From: Patescibacteria group bacterium
GTDB taxonomy: Bacteria; Patescibacteria; Paceibacteria; UBA6257; 2-01-FULL-56-20
Reading direction: 5' to 3'
Length of the DNA: 64,000 bases
Assembly: GCA_024654525.1 (NCBI GenBank)
Contig: JANLHI010000021.1
Span: forward strand, 10,154-74,153
A program made the position numbers and the translations under genes. The notes below the pieces were generated by a model that was given only the letters and a program-made list of their open reading frames with translations, was not told the DNA's origin and made no database searches. Shown one piece after another: positions 24,601-33,142 of the stretch (position 1 is the first letter of the stretch; every line of letters begins with the position of its first letter).

Positions 24601-25987
24601 GCATAACTCGAGCGGCATGCGTCGCTATATGAAAGATATCCATCCCACCGAACTGGAAGATTTAATTGCGCTTGTGGCACTTTTCCGCCCCGGTCCCATG
24701 GAGCTTATTCCCACATTTATCAAACGAAAACGCGGTGAAGAAAAAATTGTGTATCTTCATCCTCGACTGGAACCTATTTTGAAAAACACCAACGGCATTG
24801 GCGTATATCAGGAGCAAATGATGCAGATTGCCCGCGATCTTGCAGGCTACACACTCCCCGAAGCAGACACGCTTCGAAAAGCAATCGGTAAAAAAATAAA
24901 ATCGCTTCTTGACGAACAGAAAGTAAAACTTACGAATGGCATGATTAAAAATGGTATTCCTCAGAAAACCGCGGAAGCGATTTGGGAACTTTTTCCTCCC
25001 TTCGCACGCTACGGATTTAACAAGTCGCACGCGGCATGCTACGCCCTGATCGGCTATCAGACCGCGTATCTTAAAGCTCATTATCCGGTTGAATCCATGG
25101 CGGCTCTTTTAAACGCAGAAGTCAGCGATATCGAACGTATTGCGTTTTTAGTCAATGAGGCACGGCAAACCGGAATATCCATCCTTCCTCCCGACGTAAA
25201 CAGCAGTTTGGTCAAATTCTCTCCGAATGGAGAAGAAGTGCGTTATGGGCTTCTCGGTATAAAGAATGTCGGGGAACAAATTGCGCAAGCAATAGTGGAA
25301 GAAAGGATACGGGGAGGCGCCTTCGAAAACTTCACTTCTTTTCTTGCACGCATTCAACATAAAGATTTAAATAAAAAATCACTCGAAAGTTTAGCAAAAT
25401 GCGGCGCACTTGAATCTCTTGATATAGAGCGCAATCAAGCTATCCAGAACATGGACGATATTGTCCGCTTTGCAGGAGTTGCGCGGAAAACCGCATCCCA
25501 AACCAATTCACTTTTTGGTAATTCAACCGCATCACTCTCCATTAAATTAAAACCCGCTCCTCCCGCAACGCGAGAAGAAAAACTCGGATGGGAAAAGGAG
25601 CTCCTTGGATTTTATCTTTCTGATCATCCCCTGAATTCATTCAAGGAACAACTTGCTACTTTGCGTGCGCGAACGCTTACCGAACTTCGCACTATTAAAA
25701 ACGAGAGTCTTACCATACGCGCCGCAGGACTTATTACCACCATCAAAAAAATATTCACGAAAAAAGGAGATGCGATGATGTTTGTGACTATTGAAGACTT
25801 TTCCCCGCAACCCTTTGAAATAGTAATTTTCCCCCGCGTACTCGAAAAAACACAGGCAGTGTGGCAAGAAAACAATGTAGTCCTTCTTCAGGGAAAAATG
25901 TCTTGGCGTGGCGGAGAACCAAAAATCATCTGCGACGATGCAAGGAAATTGGAATTGCACCACACGGAGAAAAAAACGCCCGCTTAA
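21668..25987 (+). CDS. dnaE: DNA polymerase III alpha subunit, interrupted by an intein
   Basis: This is the replicative polymerase. The 1439-residue precursor becomes 1063 residues after removal of the intein (605-980). The N-terminal PHP domain has HLHTHSHYSLLDG and LTDHGVLYGAVEF. The palm has GPGRGSAAGSLVSY (about 354) and catalytic PDIDIDFAD (about 396-404), all upstream of the intein. The post-intein part continues with GMRRYMKDIHPTELEDLIALVALFRPGPM, the YGFNKSHAACYA region, HhH and an OB fold near the end (LTIRAAGLITTIKKIFTKKGD). The intein splits the conserved FQFE/SSGMR motif. The gene overlaps the convergent nucleotidyltransferase by 4 bases. Confidence 0.96.
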   Translation: MPKFVHLHTHSHYSLLDGLAKIEDLVARTKELGMDTLALTDHGVLYGAVEFYKKTRAAGIKPILGVEAYIAPKERQNKDAGDRYYHLILLAENNTGWKNLIKLVTKAQLEGFYYKPRMDKELLREYHEGIISLSGCFSGELARAILAGDSGEKILKEYQDIFGPENFFIEIGYHPHINRAEHDKLWNGLIALSKKTGAPLVATQDLHYARPEDRDYHDILLAVQTGSNLSDQDRLTLKADDFSMTSPEDMAEKFKDIPEAVTNTVRIAERCNVTLELGKTQLPEFPKPEGISANEYVRTLATEGLTRRFPGITCTQEAKDRLEYELGVIEKTGFADYFLIVQDLTGWARAHGIAVGPGRGSAAGSLVSYVLGITDINPLKYGLLFERFLNPERIQMPDIDIDFADARRDEVLAYARQKYGEDHVAQIITFGTMAARAAVRDAGRAMGLPYGFCDQIAKLIPFNASIKESIDQVPELADMAKQNEEARRLLDAAQHLEGVARHASVHACGTVITKKPLTEYLPLQYAPQDRAVIITQFEMHSVEDLGLLKMDLLGLRNLTIIEETVRLVKNIRGEDIYISDLPLDDAATYSLLQAGNTTGVFQFECLSEETIVSNTTIKKLYERKNKKTLESVYVDEGKVHKNKILGVAKSGVKDVYALVAENGWYIKSSADHNFLTENGWKKLSDIRPGEKILMKTKAKHLVYNACARCGRQISGQKEGHSTFCYTCSARVYSNPSKPISRTKMKVARTRFFERGGTVWNEGVTTENNETWRATAEKISHALTGVSIETRWGKKKAAEIKARLSQRFRGAGNPMFGKPAPHRKGGVRGDLGHYVRSNWEADFARILKLYGIAYEYEPRSFTLQNSRGEVMHYTPDFYVKATNTFYEIKGWLHDIDQKKMDLFRQQYPEYNFILINKTKFAELAMRYRSLVAWECPRVPTERSFKFIKVREVRYAGKEETYDIAMEAPGNNFVANGFVVHNSSGMRRYMKDIHPTELEDLIALVALFRPGPMELIPTFIKRKRGEEKIVYLHPRLEPILKNTNGIGVYQEQMMQIARDLAGYTLPEADTLRKAIGKKIKSLLDEQKVKLTNGMIKNGIPQKTAEAIWELFPPFARYGFNKSHAACYALIGYQTAYLKAHYPVESMAALLNAEVSDIERIAFLVNEARQTGISILPPDVNSSLVKFSPNGEEVRYGLLGIKNVGEQIAQAIVEERIRGGAFENFTSFLARIQHKDLNKKSLESLAKCGALESLDIERNQAIQNMDDIVRFAGVARKTASQTNSLFGNSTASLSIKLKPAPPATREEKLGWEKELLGFYLSDHPLNSFKEQLATLRARTLTELRTIKNESLTIRAAGLITTIKKIFTKKGDAMMFVTIEDFSPQPFEIVIFPRVLEKTQAVWQENNVVLLQGKMSWRGGEPKIICDDARKLELHHTEKKTPA
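23480..24607 (+). mobile_element. DnaE intein with PD-(D/E)XK-like endonuclease segment
   Basis: The 376-residue intein starts with Cys (CLSEETIV, block A) and ends with FVVHN followed by Ser of the C-extein. Block B is WYIKSSADHNFLTENGWKKLSDIRPGE and block F is TYDIAMEAPGNNFVANGFVVHN. The central part lacks LAGLIDADG. Instead it has a four-Cys zinc knuckle (CARCG, CYTC; about residues 100-120), a NUMOD3-like NPMFGKPAPHRKGG (about 207-220) and a nuclease-like NWEADFARIL...TPDFYV...FYEIKGW (about 235-285). All splicing residues are present (C1, block B His, penultimate His, terminal Asn, +1 Ser), so it should splice. Confidence 0.92.
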
Positions 25988-26403
25988 GACGGAAAAGGCG
26001 CATGAAGAAGCACGCTTGAGTGAAATTTTCCCGGTTCGTAAGGTTCCATCATTTTAATTTCAAACTGCCAATCGAATTCCGCTCTATGTTTTTCCAGATC
26101 TTCCTTGAATCGTTCTTGATCGTATCCCACCGCCACCACATCCGGCTTCTGCATTTTTAATACTTTATAGCTTCCAAGCGCCACGTCTCCTACTACTGCC
26201 TCATCGACATAATCAACCGATTTTATATGTTCCAAACGGACATGAGCCGGTAAACTGGGATAGTGGCCTTTCAGCTCTTCCACAACTACGTCTCGCGTCA
26301 CCACCGCGATAAGATATTCACCACATTTTCTGGCTTGCTTCAAAAAATCACGATGCCCGTCGTGAATACCATCAAATACTCCAAATACAAGGACTTTACG
26401 CAT
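25984..26403 (-). CDS. Cytidylyltransferase-like (TagD-type) nucleotidyltransferase
   Basis: The 139-residue protein has the HxGH nucleotidyltransferase signature as GVFDGIHDGHRDFLKQAR (residues 8-25), in which the first His of HxGH is present as H14-D-G-H17. The ISSTS-like end is reduced to HSSVLL. It could make CDP-glycerol or another activated head group, or be an FAD-synthetase-like enzyme; the sequence does not decide. Confidence 0.82.
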   Translation of the reverse strand: MRKVLVFGVFDGIHDGHRDFLKQARKCGEYLIAVVTRDVVVEELKGHYPSLPAHVRLEHIKSVDYVDEAVVGDVALGSYKVLKMQKPDVVAVGYDQERFKEDLEKHRAEFDWQFEIKMMEPYEPGKFHSSVLLHAPFPS

Positions 26404-26461
26404 ACAAGTTAGAGAATTAAGTTAAGAAAAAGATTGCGCATAATTCGCCGCTCACAACCCA

Positions 26462-27916
26462 TTATTCGCTTTTCCGCATTCGCATCAGCGGATAAATCAC
26501 CGTTTCTCGAATCGGCCTGTCCATAATGAAAGAGAATACACGCTCAGAAAGTCCGAATCCCGCAATAGGAGGGAACCCATATTCCATTGCGCGCAAAAAC
26601 TCTTCATCAAGTTGTTGTGCTTCTTTATCCCCCGCCGCACGAAGCTTCATCTGATCCTCAAATCGCGCACGCTGATCAAGCGGGTCATTCAACTCAGAAA
26701 ACCCTTTTGCAAGCTCCGTTCCTCCGGCAACAATTTGAAAACGCTCTACACGCCGCGGATCTTCGGACATGCGTTTTGCCAAGGGTTCGATTTCCACGGG
26801 AGGGTTTACTAAAAATGCCGGCTCAATCAAATGCGGACGTACTGTTTTTTTATAAATCAAATCAATAAGGCGTCCTTTCCCAAAACCGGATTCCGGAGCA
26901 ATCTTCAATGCATGCGCTTTCTTTTCGAGCTCATGCTCCGTCGCAGTACGCGGATCAATCCCGTTCGCTTCCTTGAATACATCACAATATTCAACCCTTC
27001 CCCATTTCTTTCCCCAATTTATTTTATTCCCTTGATATGAAGTGGTAAATCCTCCGGTAACCGCTTTTATGGTGGTTTTAAAGAGAGTCTCCGTAAATTT
27101 CATTAACTCCTCATAATCACGGTACGCCCAATAAAATTCGAGCTGAGTGTAGTCCTGCAAATGCTCTCGGCTAATTCCTTCATTGCGAAAAATTCTTCCT
27201 ATTTCAAATACTTTTTCATATCCGCTTGCCATAAGCTTCTTTAAAGGAAGCTCAAGTGAAATGCGAAGATAAAAATCGGCATCAAGCGCGTGGTGATGTG
27301 TGATAAACGGTTCCGCCTCCGCACCCCCAGGAACTTGCTCCAGTACCGGCGCTTCAACTTCAAGAAACCCTTCATTCAGAAGAAATTCTCTTATAGTCCT
27401 CCAAAACATCGCCTTCTTCCGAAACAATTCCGCGGACTCGTCGTTTAAAAATATATCGAGATACCGATCACGAAGCCGTGTTTCAATATCTTCCACGCCA
27501 TATCTCTCGGAAGGAATGGGGCGAAGTGATTTCGAGGCAAGCACCAGTGTTTTCACCTCGACACTCTGCTCTCCCCTCTTCGTAGTAAATAATATCCCGG
27601 TTACGGAAATAAAATCGCCACGATCAAGATTCTCTTTCCACAAAGCAAAATTTTTGACATTCTCCTCTTTAAGTACTGCCTGAAATGAACCCGACTCATC
27701 CCGGATATCAATAAACATAATACTTCCCTGATCACGAATACTTATCACGCGCCCCACAAGCGAAACTTTCTTTTTTGCCTTTGTAAGCGCCTCAAATTTC
27801 TCCCGCGCCTCCCCTATGGTATGCGTGCGTGCCACGCGTGCCGGATATGCGTCAATCCCCGCATGTTTAAGCACTTCCAACTTTTTACGCCTCTCGGCGA
27901 TAAGATCTTCCAGCAT
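26462..27916 (-). CDS. lysS: Lysyl-tRNA synthetase, class II
   Basis: The enzyme charges tRNA-Lys. Its 484 residues hold an N-terminal OB fold (VSLVGRVISIRDQGSIMFIDIRDESGSFQAVL) and the class II core: motif 1 near FLEVEAPVLEQVPGGAEAEPF, motif 2 FRNEGISREHLQDYTQLEFYWAY and motif 3 GFGLSERVFSFIMDRPIRE. In motif 3 the usual G-x-G-x-G-x-E-R reads as GFGLSER, and a short Ala substitution (PIAGFG) precedes it. The length is normal. Confidence 0.96.
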   Translation of the reverse strand: MLEDLIAERRKKLEVLKHAGIDAYPARVARTHTIGEAREKFEALTKAKKKVSLVGRVISIRDQGSIMFIDIRDESGSFQAVLKEENVKNFALWKENLDRGDFISVTGILFTTKRGEQSVEVKTLVLASKSLRPIPSERYGVEDIETRLRDRYLDIFLNDESAELFRKKAMFWRTIREFLLNEGFLEVEAPVLEQVPGGAEAEPFITHHHALDADFYLRISLELPLKKLMASGYEKVFEIGRIFRNEGISREHLQDYTQLEFYWAYRDYEELMKFTETLFKTTIKAVTGGFTTSYQGNKINWGKKWGRVEYCDVFKEANGIDPRTATEHELEKKAHALKIAPESGFGKGRLIDLIYKKTVRPHLIEPAFLVNPPVEIEPLAKRMSEDPRRVERFQIVAGGTELAKGFSELNDPLDQRARFEDQMKLRAAGDKEAQQLDEEFLRAMEYGFPPIAGFGLSERVFSFIMDRPIRETVIYPLMRMRKSE

Positions 27917-27956
27917 TGTCCTTTATGATATCAGTTTTATTGGTTTATTAAAATAA

Positions 27957-27990
27957 TGCCGGCGGCCGATCACTCGGTCGCCGCATCTAT
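27957..27990 (-). terminator. Possible terminator after greA
   Basis: On the minus strand the imperfect stem GGCGACCGA / TCGGCCGCC with loop GTGA is followed by a weak T-rich stretch (ATTATTTTAAT). It lies between greA and lysS. Confidence 0.45.
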
Positions 27991-28010
27991 CGCATCCCGA
28001 TCAGCCCTTA

Positions 28011-28472
28011 TTACTCTACCTTCTTAATGGTATACGCAATCTTTCCTGCCGGTGTTATCACTTTCACCTCATCACCCACATGGTGATCTAAAAACGCCTT
28101 TCCTATCGGAGACTCATCGGATATCTTTCCTTGCTCCGGTTTTGCATCATACGGCCCCACAATGACATACGTAATCTCTTTCCCGTTCTTCTCCACAACC
28201 ACCGTTGACCCCACTTTCACCGTGCTCCCTCCTTCATTCTTAGTAAGAATTACGGCATTTTTTAACAACTCTTCAAGCTCAAAAATCTTCCCTTCCATAA
28301 GATTCTGCTCTTCTCTCGCTTCCGCATATTCCGCATTTTCTGAAAGATCACCATATTCCTTCGCTTTTTTTAATTGATCCGCAACGCGCGCGCGCCCCTC
28401 TCCTTTAAGCGCAGTAAGCTCACCCTGTAACTCATCATACCTTTCCTTCGAGAGATGTTTTGCTTCAGCCAT
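28011..28472 (-). CDS. greA: Transcription elongation factor GreA
   Basis: GreA rescues backtracked RNA polymerase by stimulating transcript cleavage. The 153-residue protein shows the N-terminal coiled coil with the acidic tip (SENAEYAEAREEQNLMEGKI) and the C-terminal FKBP-like domain (YVIVGPYDAKPEQGKISDESPIGKAFLDHHVGDEV). Confidence 0.96.
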   Translation of the reverse strand: MAEAKHLSKERYDELQGELTALKGEGRARVADQLKKAKEYGDLSENAEYAEAREEQNLMEGKIFELEELLKNAVILTKNEGGSTVKVGSTVVVEKNGKEITYVIVGPYDAKPEQGKISDESPIGKAFLDHHVGDEVKVITPAGKIAYTIKKVE

Positions 28473-28487
28473 GATTTTTTAAATATA

Positions 28488-28510
28488 AGCTCTATCGGAC
28501 CAATAGAGCT
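28488..28510. other. Inverted repeat between greA and the glycosyltransferase
   Basis: Perfect 8-base arms AGCTCTAT / ATAGAGCT are separated by 7 bases. No long T-run follows on either side, so it is a weak terminator candidate or a leader hairpin of greA. Confidence 0.5.
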
Positions 28511-28520
28511 CCAAATATAA

Positions 28521-29261
28521 TTATATGCGATATATCCCCCTCCATAACCTGAAGCGGATTATAACGTTCTCGATTATAAATTGCAAACCCGCGGATGCAG
28601 GGACACGGGAAAATACATTATTACTCCACCGCACCGGGACTTCTTTTATCGTATATCCGAGCGCGCGAGCAAGCGCAAGAACCTCTACATCGAATGCCCA
28701 CCCGTTTATAGATGCACGAGAAAAAATATCCTGTGCCGCCGTGTCGGTAAACGCCTTAAACCCGCATTGCGTGTCCCAAATACCCGGTACGAGAAGTATT
28801 TGAGTAATACCATTCAATATTTTTCCTGCAACACGCCGATAGAAAGGCTGAGGAGGAACAAGCTCTGCGCCTTGAATTGCACGCGATCCTATGACCACTT
28901 CACACCCTCCGTTTCCCCCTTCCTGAAAAAAAGGCACCATCTTACGAAACTGGGAAATCGAAGTGGAATTATCCGCATCCGCAAAAAGACGAACTTTGCC
29001 CCGCGCGGCAAGCATTCCCTGTCGCACCACCCCTCCTTTTCCTTTATTCACATCATTTCCGATAAGTGTAAGTCCATCGATTTTTTCCGCCATCTTTTGT
29101 ACCACCTCCGCCGTCCCATCATGAGAACCATCGTTTACCACAATAATTTCATACGAAAAACCTGCATTACTCAAATATTCATGCGCCTCAACAAGCGTCG
29201 CGGGAAGACGCTTTTCTTCGTTGTACGCAGGAATGATGACGGATAAAAACGGCTTGTCCAT
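28521..29261 (-). CDS. Family 2 glycosyltransferase (dolichyl-phosphate-glucose synthase type)
   Basis: The enzyme transfers a sugar from a nucleotide sugar, probably to a polyprenyl phosphate. Motifs are the GT-A fold start LSVIIPAYNEEKRLPATL, VVNDGSHDGT, the DXD-like FADADNSTSI and the CGFKAF segment, which is typical of the DPG-synthase/DPM branch. I chose ATG 29261; a GTG 12 bases upstream is possible. The lipid-linked sugar could feed the TMTC-like transferase at 54.8 kb. That link is inference. Confidence 0.9.
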   Translation of the reverse strand: MDKPFLSVIIPAYNEEKRLPATLVEAHEYLSNAGFSYEIIVVNDGSHDGTAEVVQKMAEKIDGLTLIGNDVNKGKGGVVRQGMLAARGKVRLFADADNSTSISQFRKMVPFFQEGGNGGCEVVIGSRAIQGAELVPPQPFYRRVAGKILNGITQILLVPGIWDTQCGFKAFTDTAAQDIFSRASINGWAFDVEVLALARALGYTIKEVPVRWSNNVFSRVPASAGLQFIIENVIIRFRLWRGIYRI

Positions 29262-29332
29262 TGAATGATTCACTGTTTAGATAGTATGGAACATGCAAGG
29301 AAAAACCGCAAAAAGATCTCATGCAATATTTA

Positions 29333-30100
29333 CTAATCGCTCGCAGTTAAAATTTTAGGCCCTTCTTGTGTAATAACGATAGTATGCTCGAAATGCGCGG
29401 TAAGAGAACCATCTTTTGTAGCAAAACTTCCGTCTGCACGCTCCTCTACGCAACCAGAACCCGTTGCGACCATCGGTTCAATGGCAAGTACCATTCCCGG
29501 TAAAAGCTCTTGTCCTCTTCCCGGTGCCCCAATGTTCAACACCGCCGGCTCTTCGTGGAGGGCTTTACCTATTCCGTGGCCTGTAAGTTTATCCGCAATC
29601 GAAAACCCCCCATGCTTCACTCGAGCCGAAATAGCCGCGCCGATATCCCCAATGGTATTTTTTACTTTTGCAACCGAGATTCCTGCCGCAAGCGCTTCTT
29701 CAGTAACCGTGCTAAGACGTCGCGCTTCGGTCGTTACATTTCCTACAAGTACGGTACGCGCAGTATCCGCGTACCAACCTTTGAACTTGAGGCCAATATC
29801 TATTTTAACCACATCACCGTCACGCACCACATATTCCGAAGGAAGTCCGTGCACTACCACTTCGTTTATTGAAATACACACTGCGGCGGGATACCCCTTC
29901 GTACTTCCCGGTACACGATACCCTAAAAATGCCGGTTGTGCGTCCGCTTTCTTGATCAGCTCACGTGCGCGCATATCAAGCATTCGAGTTTCTACTCCCG
30001 CCTTTACCTCGTCACAAAGCACGTCTCGTACATACGCAAGGCGTTTTCCCGCTTCCGCAAGTAATTTTATTTGAGAAGCTGTTTTGATAAAACCGCTCAT
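29333..30100 (-). CDS. map: Methionine aminopeptidase, type I
   Basis: The enzyme removes the initiator methionine. The 255 residues keep the metal ligands in VVKIDIGLKFKGWYADTARTV (two Asp), GHGIGKALHEEP (His), AIEPM (Glu) and the C-terminal AHFEHTIVIT (Glu). Its ATG overlaps the stop of the upstream kinase-like gene (ATGA), and it follows the secY-adk group, the usual place for map. Confidence 0.96.
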   Translation of the reverse strand: MSGFIKTASQIKLLAEAGKRLAYVRDVLCDEVKAGVETRMLDMRARELIKKADAQPAFLGYRVPGSTKGYPAAVCISINEVVVHGLPSEYVVRDGDVVKIDIGLKFKGWYADTARTVLVGNVTTEARRLSTVTEEALAAGISVAKVKNTIGDIGAAISARVKHGGFSIADKLTGHGIGKALHEEPAVLNIGAPGRGQELLPGMVLAIEPMVATGSGCVEERADGSFATKDGSLTAHFEHTIVITQEGPKILTASD

Positions 30101-30687
30101 TTCAGTGTTTTCTCAATACACGCTATGAGACGCGCGTATACTTCCTTTTTTGTTCCCATACCGGAAATCTCTTTGAAAACATATCTTTTTTTGAAGAAAT
30201 CAACAACCGCAGGAATATCCTTTGCATAGTACTTCATCCGATTCCGGAGATGCTCCATACGATCATCGGACCTCCCTTCTGTAGTTGCGCGAATCCCAAT
30301 ACGTTTCAAAATCTCTTTCTTGGGAATAGAGAGGTAAATCACGAGGGGATCCGTTCTCTTTGCCTCTCGAAACCATTTATATACAAGCTTCGCCTCTCCT
30401 AACATCTTGGGGTTGCCATTTAAAAAAACTCCTCGGGAAAATGGAGTCGAAAAAATAACATCTTTGAATTTTGCACGAGCGAATTGAGTGGGGGTAAGAT
30501 TTCCTTTCATAGTATGCTCGAACTTAACCTTTTTTGCCTCACGAGGGCTCAAACTCCGAAGCCAGTCTCCGAAATCAAATTCTTGAAGCGCAGGATAACG
30601 CTTTAAAAGCATGACCGCCTGTGTAGCTTTTCCCGCCGCAGGATCTCCAAGAAATATTAAGTTGAATATTTTTTCTTGTTTTCTCAT
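30097..30687 (-). CDS. Adenylate-kinase-like P-loop protein, divergent paralogue
   Basis: The protein has 196 residues from ATG 30687. The P-loop is altered (GDPAAGKATQ against GPQGSGKGTQ in the neighbour). It keeps a lid-like arginine pattern (RIGIRATTEGRSDDRMEHLRNRM) and a C-terminal kinase helix. The ATG region overlaps the end of the true adk gene by 4 bases. It may phosphorylate another nucleoside monophosphate, or act as a regulatory paralogue. Confidence 0.78.
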   Translation of the reverse strand: MRKQEKIFNLIFLGDPAAGKATQAVMLLKRYPALQEFDFGDWLRSLSPREAKKVKFEHTMKGNLTPTQFARAKFKDVIFSTPFSRGVFLNGNPKMLGEAKLVYKWFREAKRTDPLVIYLSIPKKEILKRIGIRATTEGRSDDRMEHLRNRMKYYAKDIPAVVDFFKKRYVFKEISGMGTKKEVYARLIACIEKTLK

Positions 30688-31259
30688 ATAATACCCAGCG
30701 CACTCCACACTCCTTTTTTGACCTCTTCGATTGACGGGTGCCCGTCAATCGTGAAAAAATCCGTGCGTTGCTTTAACACGTCAAGCATCGGCACCGTATT
30801 CGATTCATAATCCGCAAGCCTTCGTTCAATCGCTTCTCGCGCATCATCGACTCTCCCTTCCTGTTCTGCACGAAGGAAAAGTCGCTTGCGCGATTCATCT
30901 TTCGGAATATCCAAGAATATCGTGGCAAATTTCTTCACCCCTCGTGATTGAAGTAATCCTAGAAGAAATTCTGCCTGTCCAATTCTTCTTGGTATTCCGT
31001 CGAAAACAATCCCTCCCTTATGAGGAAGATGCTCTAACTCCTTCTTTACCACGCTAAGAAGTTCCTCGTCGGTAAAAAGGCGTCCGGTTTTCAGGATATC
31101 TCCCGCACACTCACCGCTTGAAGTAATAACATCTGCATTCTTCCGAAGAATCGCACCTGTTTCCCAAAAAAAGAAATTAAGTGTTTGTGCAAGCATTCTC
31201 GCCTGTGTTCCTTTGCCCGAACCTTGCGGACCCAGAATAAAAATTGCTTCGTAATTCAT
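30684..31259 (-). CDS. adk: Adenylate kinase
   Basis: Adk converts AMP and ATP to two ADP. The 191 residues carry GPQGSGKGTQAR (residues 9-20), TGAILR in the AMP site, VFDGIPRRIGQAEFL (the DGFPR motif with Ile for Phe) and an R-rich lid (RLFLRAEQEGRVDDAREAIERRL). The lid is the short type without zinc cysteines. Its place behind secY is the classical one. Confidence 0.92.
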   Translation of the reverse strand: MNYEAIFILGPQGSGKGTQARMLAQTLNFFFWETGAILRKNADVITSSGECAGDILKTGRLFTDEELLSVVKKELEHLPHKGGIVFDGIPRRIGQAEFLLGLLQSRGVKKFATIFLDIPKDESRKRLFLRAEQEGRVDDAREAIERRLADYESNTVPMLDVLKQRTDFFTIDGHPSIEEVKKGVWSALGII

Positions 31260-31350
31260 AGAATGTAGTATTTAGGAAATTGCGAAAAAATACGAACATG
31301 CAAAAAATTATTTTATACTTTCGCGATATTTCGTATTCTCACAGTCCCCG

Positions 31351-32619
31351 CTATATCCCCTCATACTCACGCACAGTGAGTTGAGAGTTTATCTGCCGCA
31401 TCGTCTCAAGCGCCACCGCCACTACAATAAGAAGCGCCGTACCACTTACCGTAAGCACCGCAATCCCAGTAAGGGACTGCACGATAATCGGTAGTATCGC
31501 GATAAGTCCCAAAAACACCGCTCCGAAAAATGTCACGCGATTTACCGTTTTTTTAAAATAACGCTCGGTCATTTCTCCGGGGCGAATACCGGGAATAAAT
31601 CCTCCTCCTCTCTGAAGATTCTTTGCAACTTCGGAAGGATTGAATGTGATTGCGGTATAGAAATACGTAAACGCGAATACAAGAGAAAAATAGATAATCC
31701 CATAGAATAACTGATTATTGAGCACTGTTACCACAAGTTCATTCAACTTAACTCCCAAGGCCGGAATAAATGCGCTTGTTACCTGTGCTAAAAATTGGGG
31801 AAAAAGTAGCACTGAAATCGCGAAAATGAGAGGGATCATACCGGCTTGATTCACTTTAAGAGGAAGGTAGCTCGAAACGCCTCCATACATTTTCATCCCT
31901 CGTACACGGCGAGCATACGCAACGGGAACTTTTCGCTCTCCCTCGTTGAGATACACCACTCCAAAAATTACGAGAAGTAATACCACAATGAATCCAATAT
32001 ATGTGGTGAGTCTTGCGGGAGTGTACGATAGCAACGCCAACCTTGCATCCTGGGGAAGCCTACTTACGATTCCCGCCAAAATAATGAGCGATACTCCATT
32101 TCCTATTTTCTGTTCGGTGATAAGCTCTCCAAGCCACAGCGCGATCATCGATCCCGTAGTAATCACCGCAACGTTCGTAAGCATGCTCCAAAAATCAGGC
32201 TTGTCGATTACCTGTTGCGCAACGAGAAGAGTAAGAAACCCATACGCCTGAAACACCGCAAGGGGAACCGTAAGGAGACGGGAATATTGATTGAACTTTG
32301 CCCGTCCTCGGGCGCCGTCCTCGTAATACATTTCTTTAAACTTCGGGAATATGAGTGTTAAAAGTTGCATGATGATGGTTGCCGTAATATACGGCCCCAC
32401 ACCAAGCATCATTACAGAAAGATTTTCCAATCCCCCTCCGGAAAAGAAGTTGAGAAAACCAAGAAGTTGATTTGAGTTGAAATAATTCTGAAGACGCGCC
32501 GCATCTACACCCGGAATCGGAATCGCCGCAAGAAAACGATACGCAACTAAAACACCCAACACAATAAGAATCTTATTGCGCACATCGGGGATACGGAATA
32601 TTTGAAGGAATCGGTTCAT
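31351..32619 (-). CDS. secY: Preprotein translocase channel SecY
   Basis: SecY is the membrane channel for secretion and membrane-protein insertion. It has 422 residues with ten predicted helices. Motifs include IPIPGVDAARL near the first loop, SGGGLENLSVMMLGVGPYITATIIMQLL, and the cytoplasmic loops GERKVPVAYARRVRG and ERYFKKTVNRVTFFGA. Gap to rplO: 85 bases, with no hairpin seen. Confidence 0.96.
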   Translation of the reverse strand: MNRFLQIFRIPDVRNKILIVLGVLVAYRFLAAIPIPGVDAARLQNYFNSNQLLGFLNFFSGGGLENLSVMMLGVGPYITATIIMQLLTLIFPKFKEMYYEDGARGRAKFNQYSRLLTVPLAVFQAYGFLTLLVAQQVIDKPDFWSMLTNVAVITTGSMIALWLGELITEQKIGNGVSLIILAGIVSRLPQDARLALLSYTPARLTTYIGFIVVLLLVIFGVVYLNEGERKVPVAYARRVRGMKMYGGVSSYLPLKVNQAGMIPLIFAISVLLFPQFLAQVTSAFIPALGVKLNELVVTVLNNQLFYGIIYFSLVFAFTYFYTAITFNPSEVAKNLQRGGGFIPGIRPGEMTERYFKKTVNRVTFFGAVFLGLIAILPIIVQSLTGIAVLTVSGTALLIVVAVALETMRQINSQLTVREYEGI

Positions 32620-32704
32620 GGGTAAGCTTGTATTTTATAACTTGTAACGCATAACGAAAGAGTTTTGCTATTTGTTATCAGTCGTTATTTTCTTATTATA
32701 ATAA

Positions 32705-33142
32705 TTACACTTTTCCTCCAGCCTTCTCAATCTTCTCTTTTGCAGATTTCGAAACGGGAATTCCTCGCACTTCAATCGGAAATTTCACATCTCCACCGCT
32801 GAGAATTTTCACTTTGCGGTTACCGTCAATAATTCCCACTTGCGCCAAAGTTTCACTCGTTACTATCACTATATCCTTACCTCTTTCGTAAAGAGGAAAA
32901 CATTTACGCGCCACCACCCCAATACTTACCGCATATGGTTTCTCACTAGAAGGTTTGTTACTGAACCCCCTCCGTTTCGGTAATCTCATAATCAAATCAC
33001 GCACTGCGGGGCGTATACGCCGACCCGCACGGGATTTTTGCCCTTTTACACCACGCCCGGAATAACTCCCTCGCTTTCCTCCTCGTGCGATTCTTACGGG
33101 CTTCTTTTTTCCTGAGATTTTTTTAATGCTATGAAGTTGCAT
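32705..33142 (-). CDS. rplO: 50S ribosomal protein L15 (uL15)
   Basis: 145 residues with the basic glycine-rich N-terminus (RIARGGKRGSYSGRGVKGQKSRAG) and the C-terminal KVKILSGGDVKFPIEVRGIPVSKSAKEKIEKAGG. rpmD (uL30), normally just upstream, is missing: rpsE ends 7 bases before the gene starts. Confidence 0.96.
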   Translation of the reverse strand: MQLHSIKKISGKKKPVRIARGGKRGSYSGRGVKGQKSRAGRRIRPAVRDLIMRLPKRRGFSNKPSSEKPYAVSIGVVARKCFPLYERGKDIVIVTSETLAQVGIIDGNRKVKILSGGDVKFPIEVRGIPVSKSAKEKIEKAGGKV

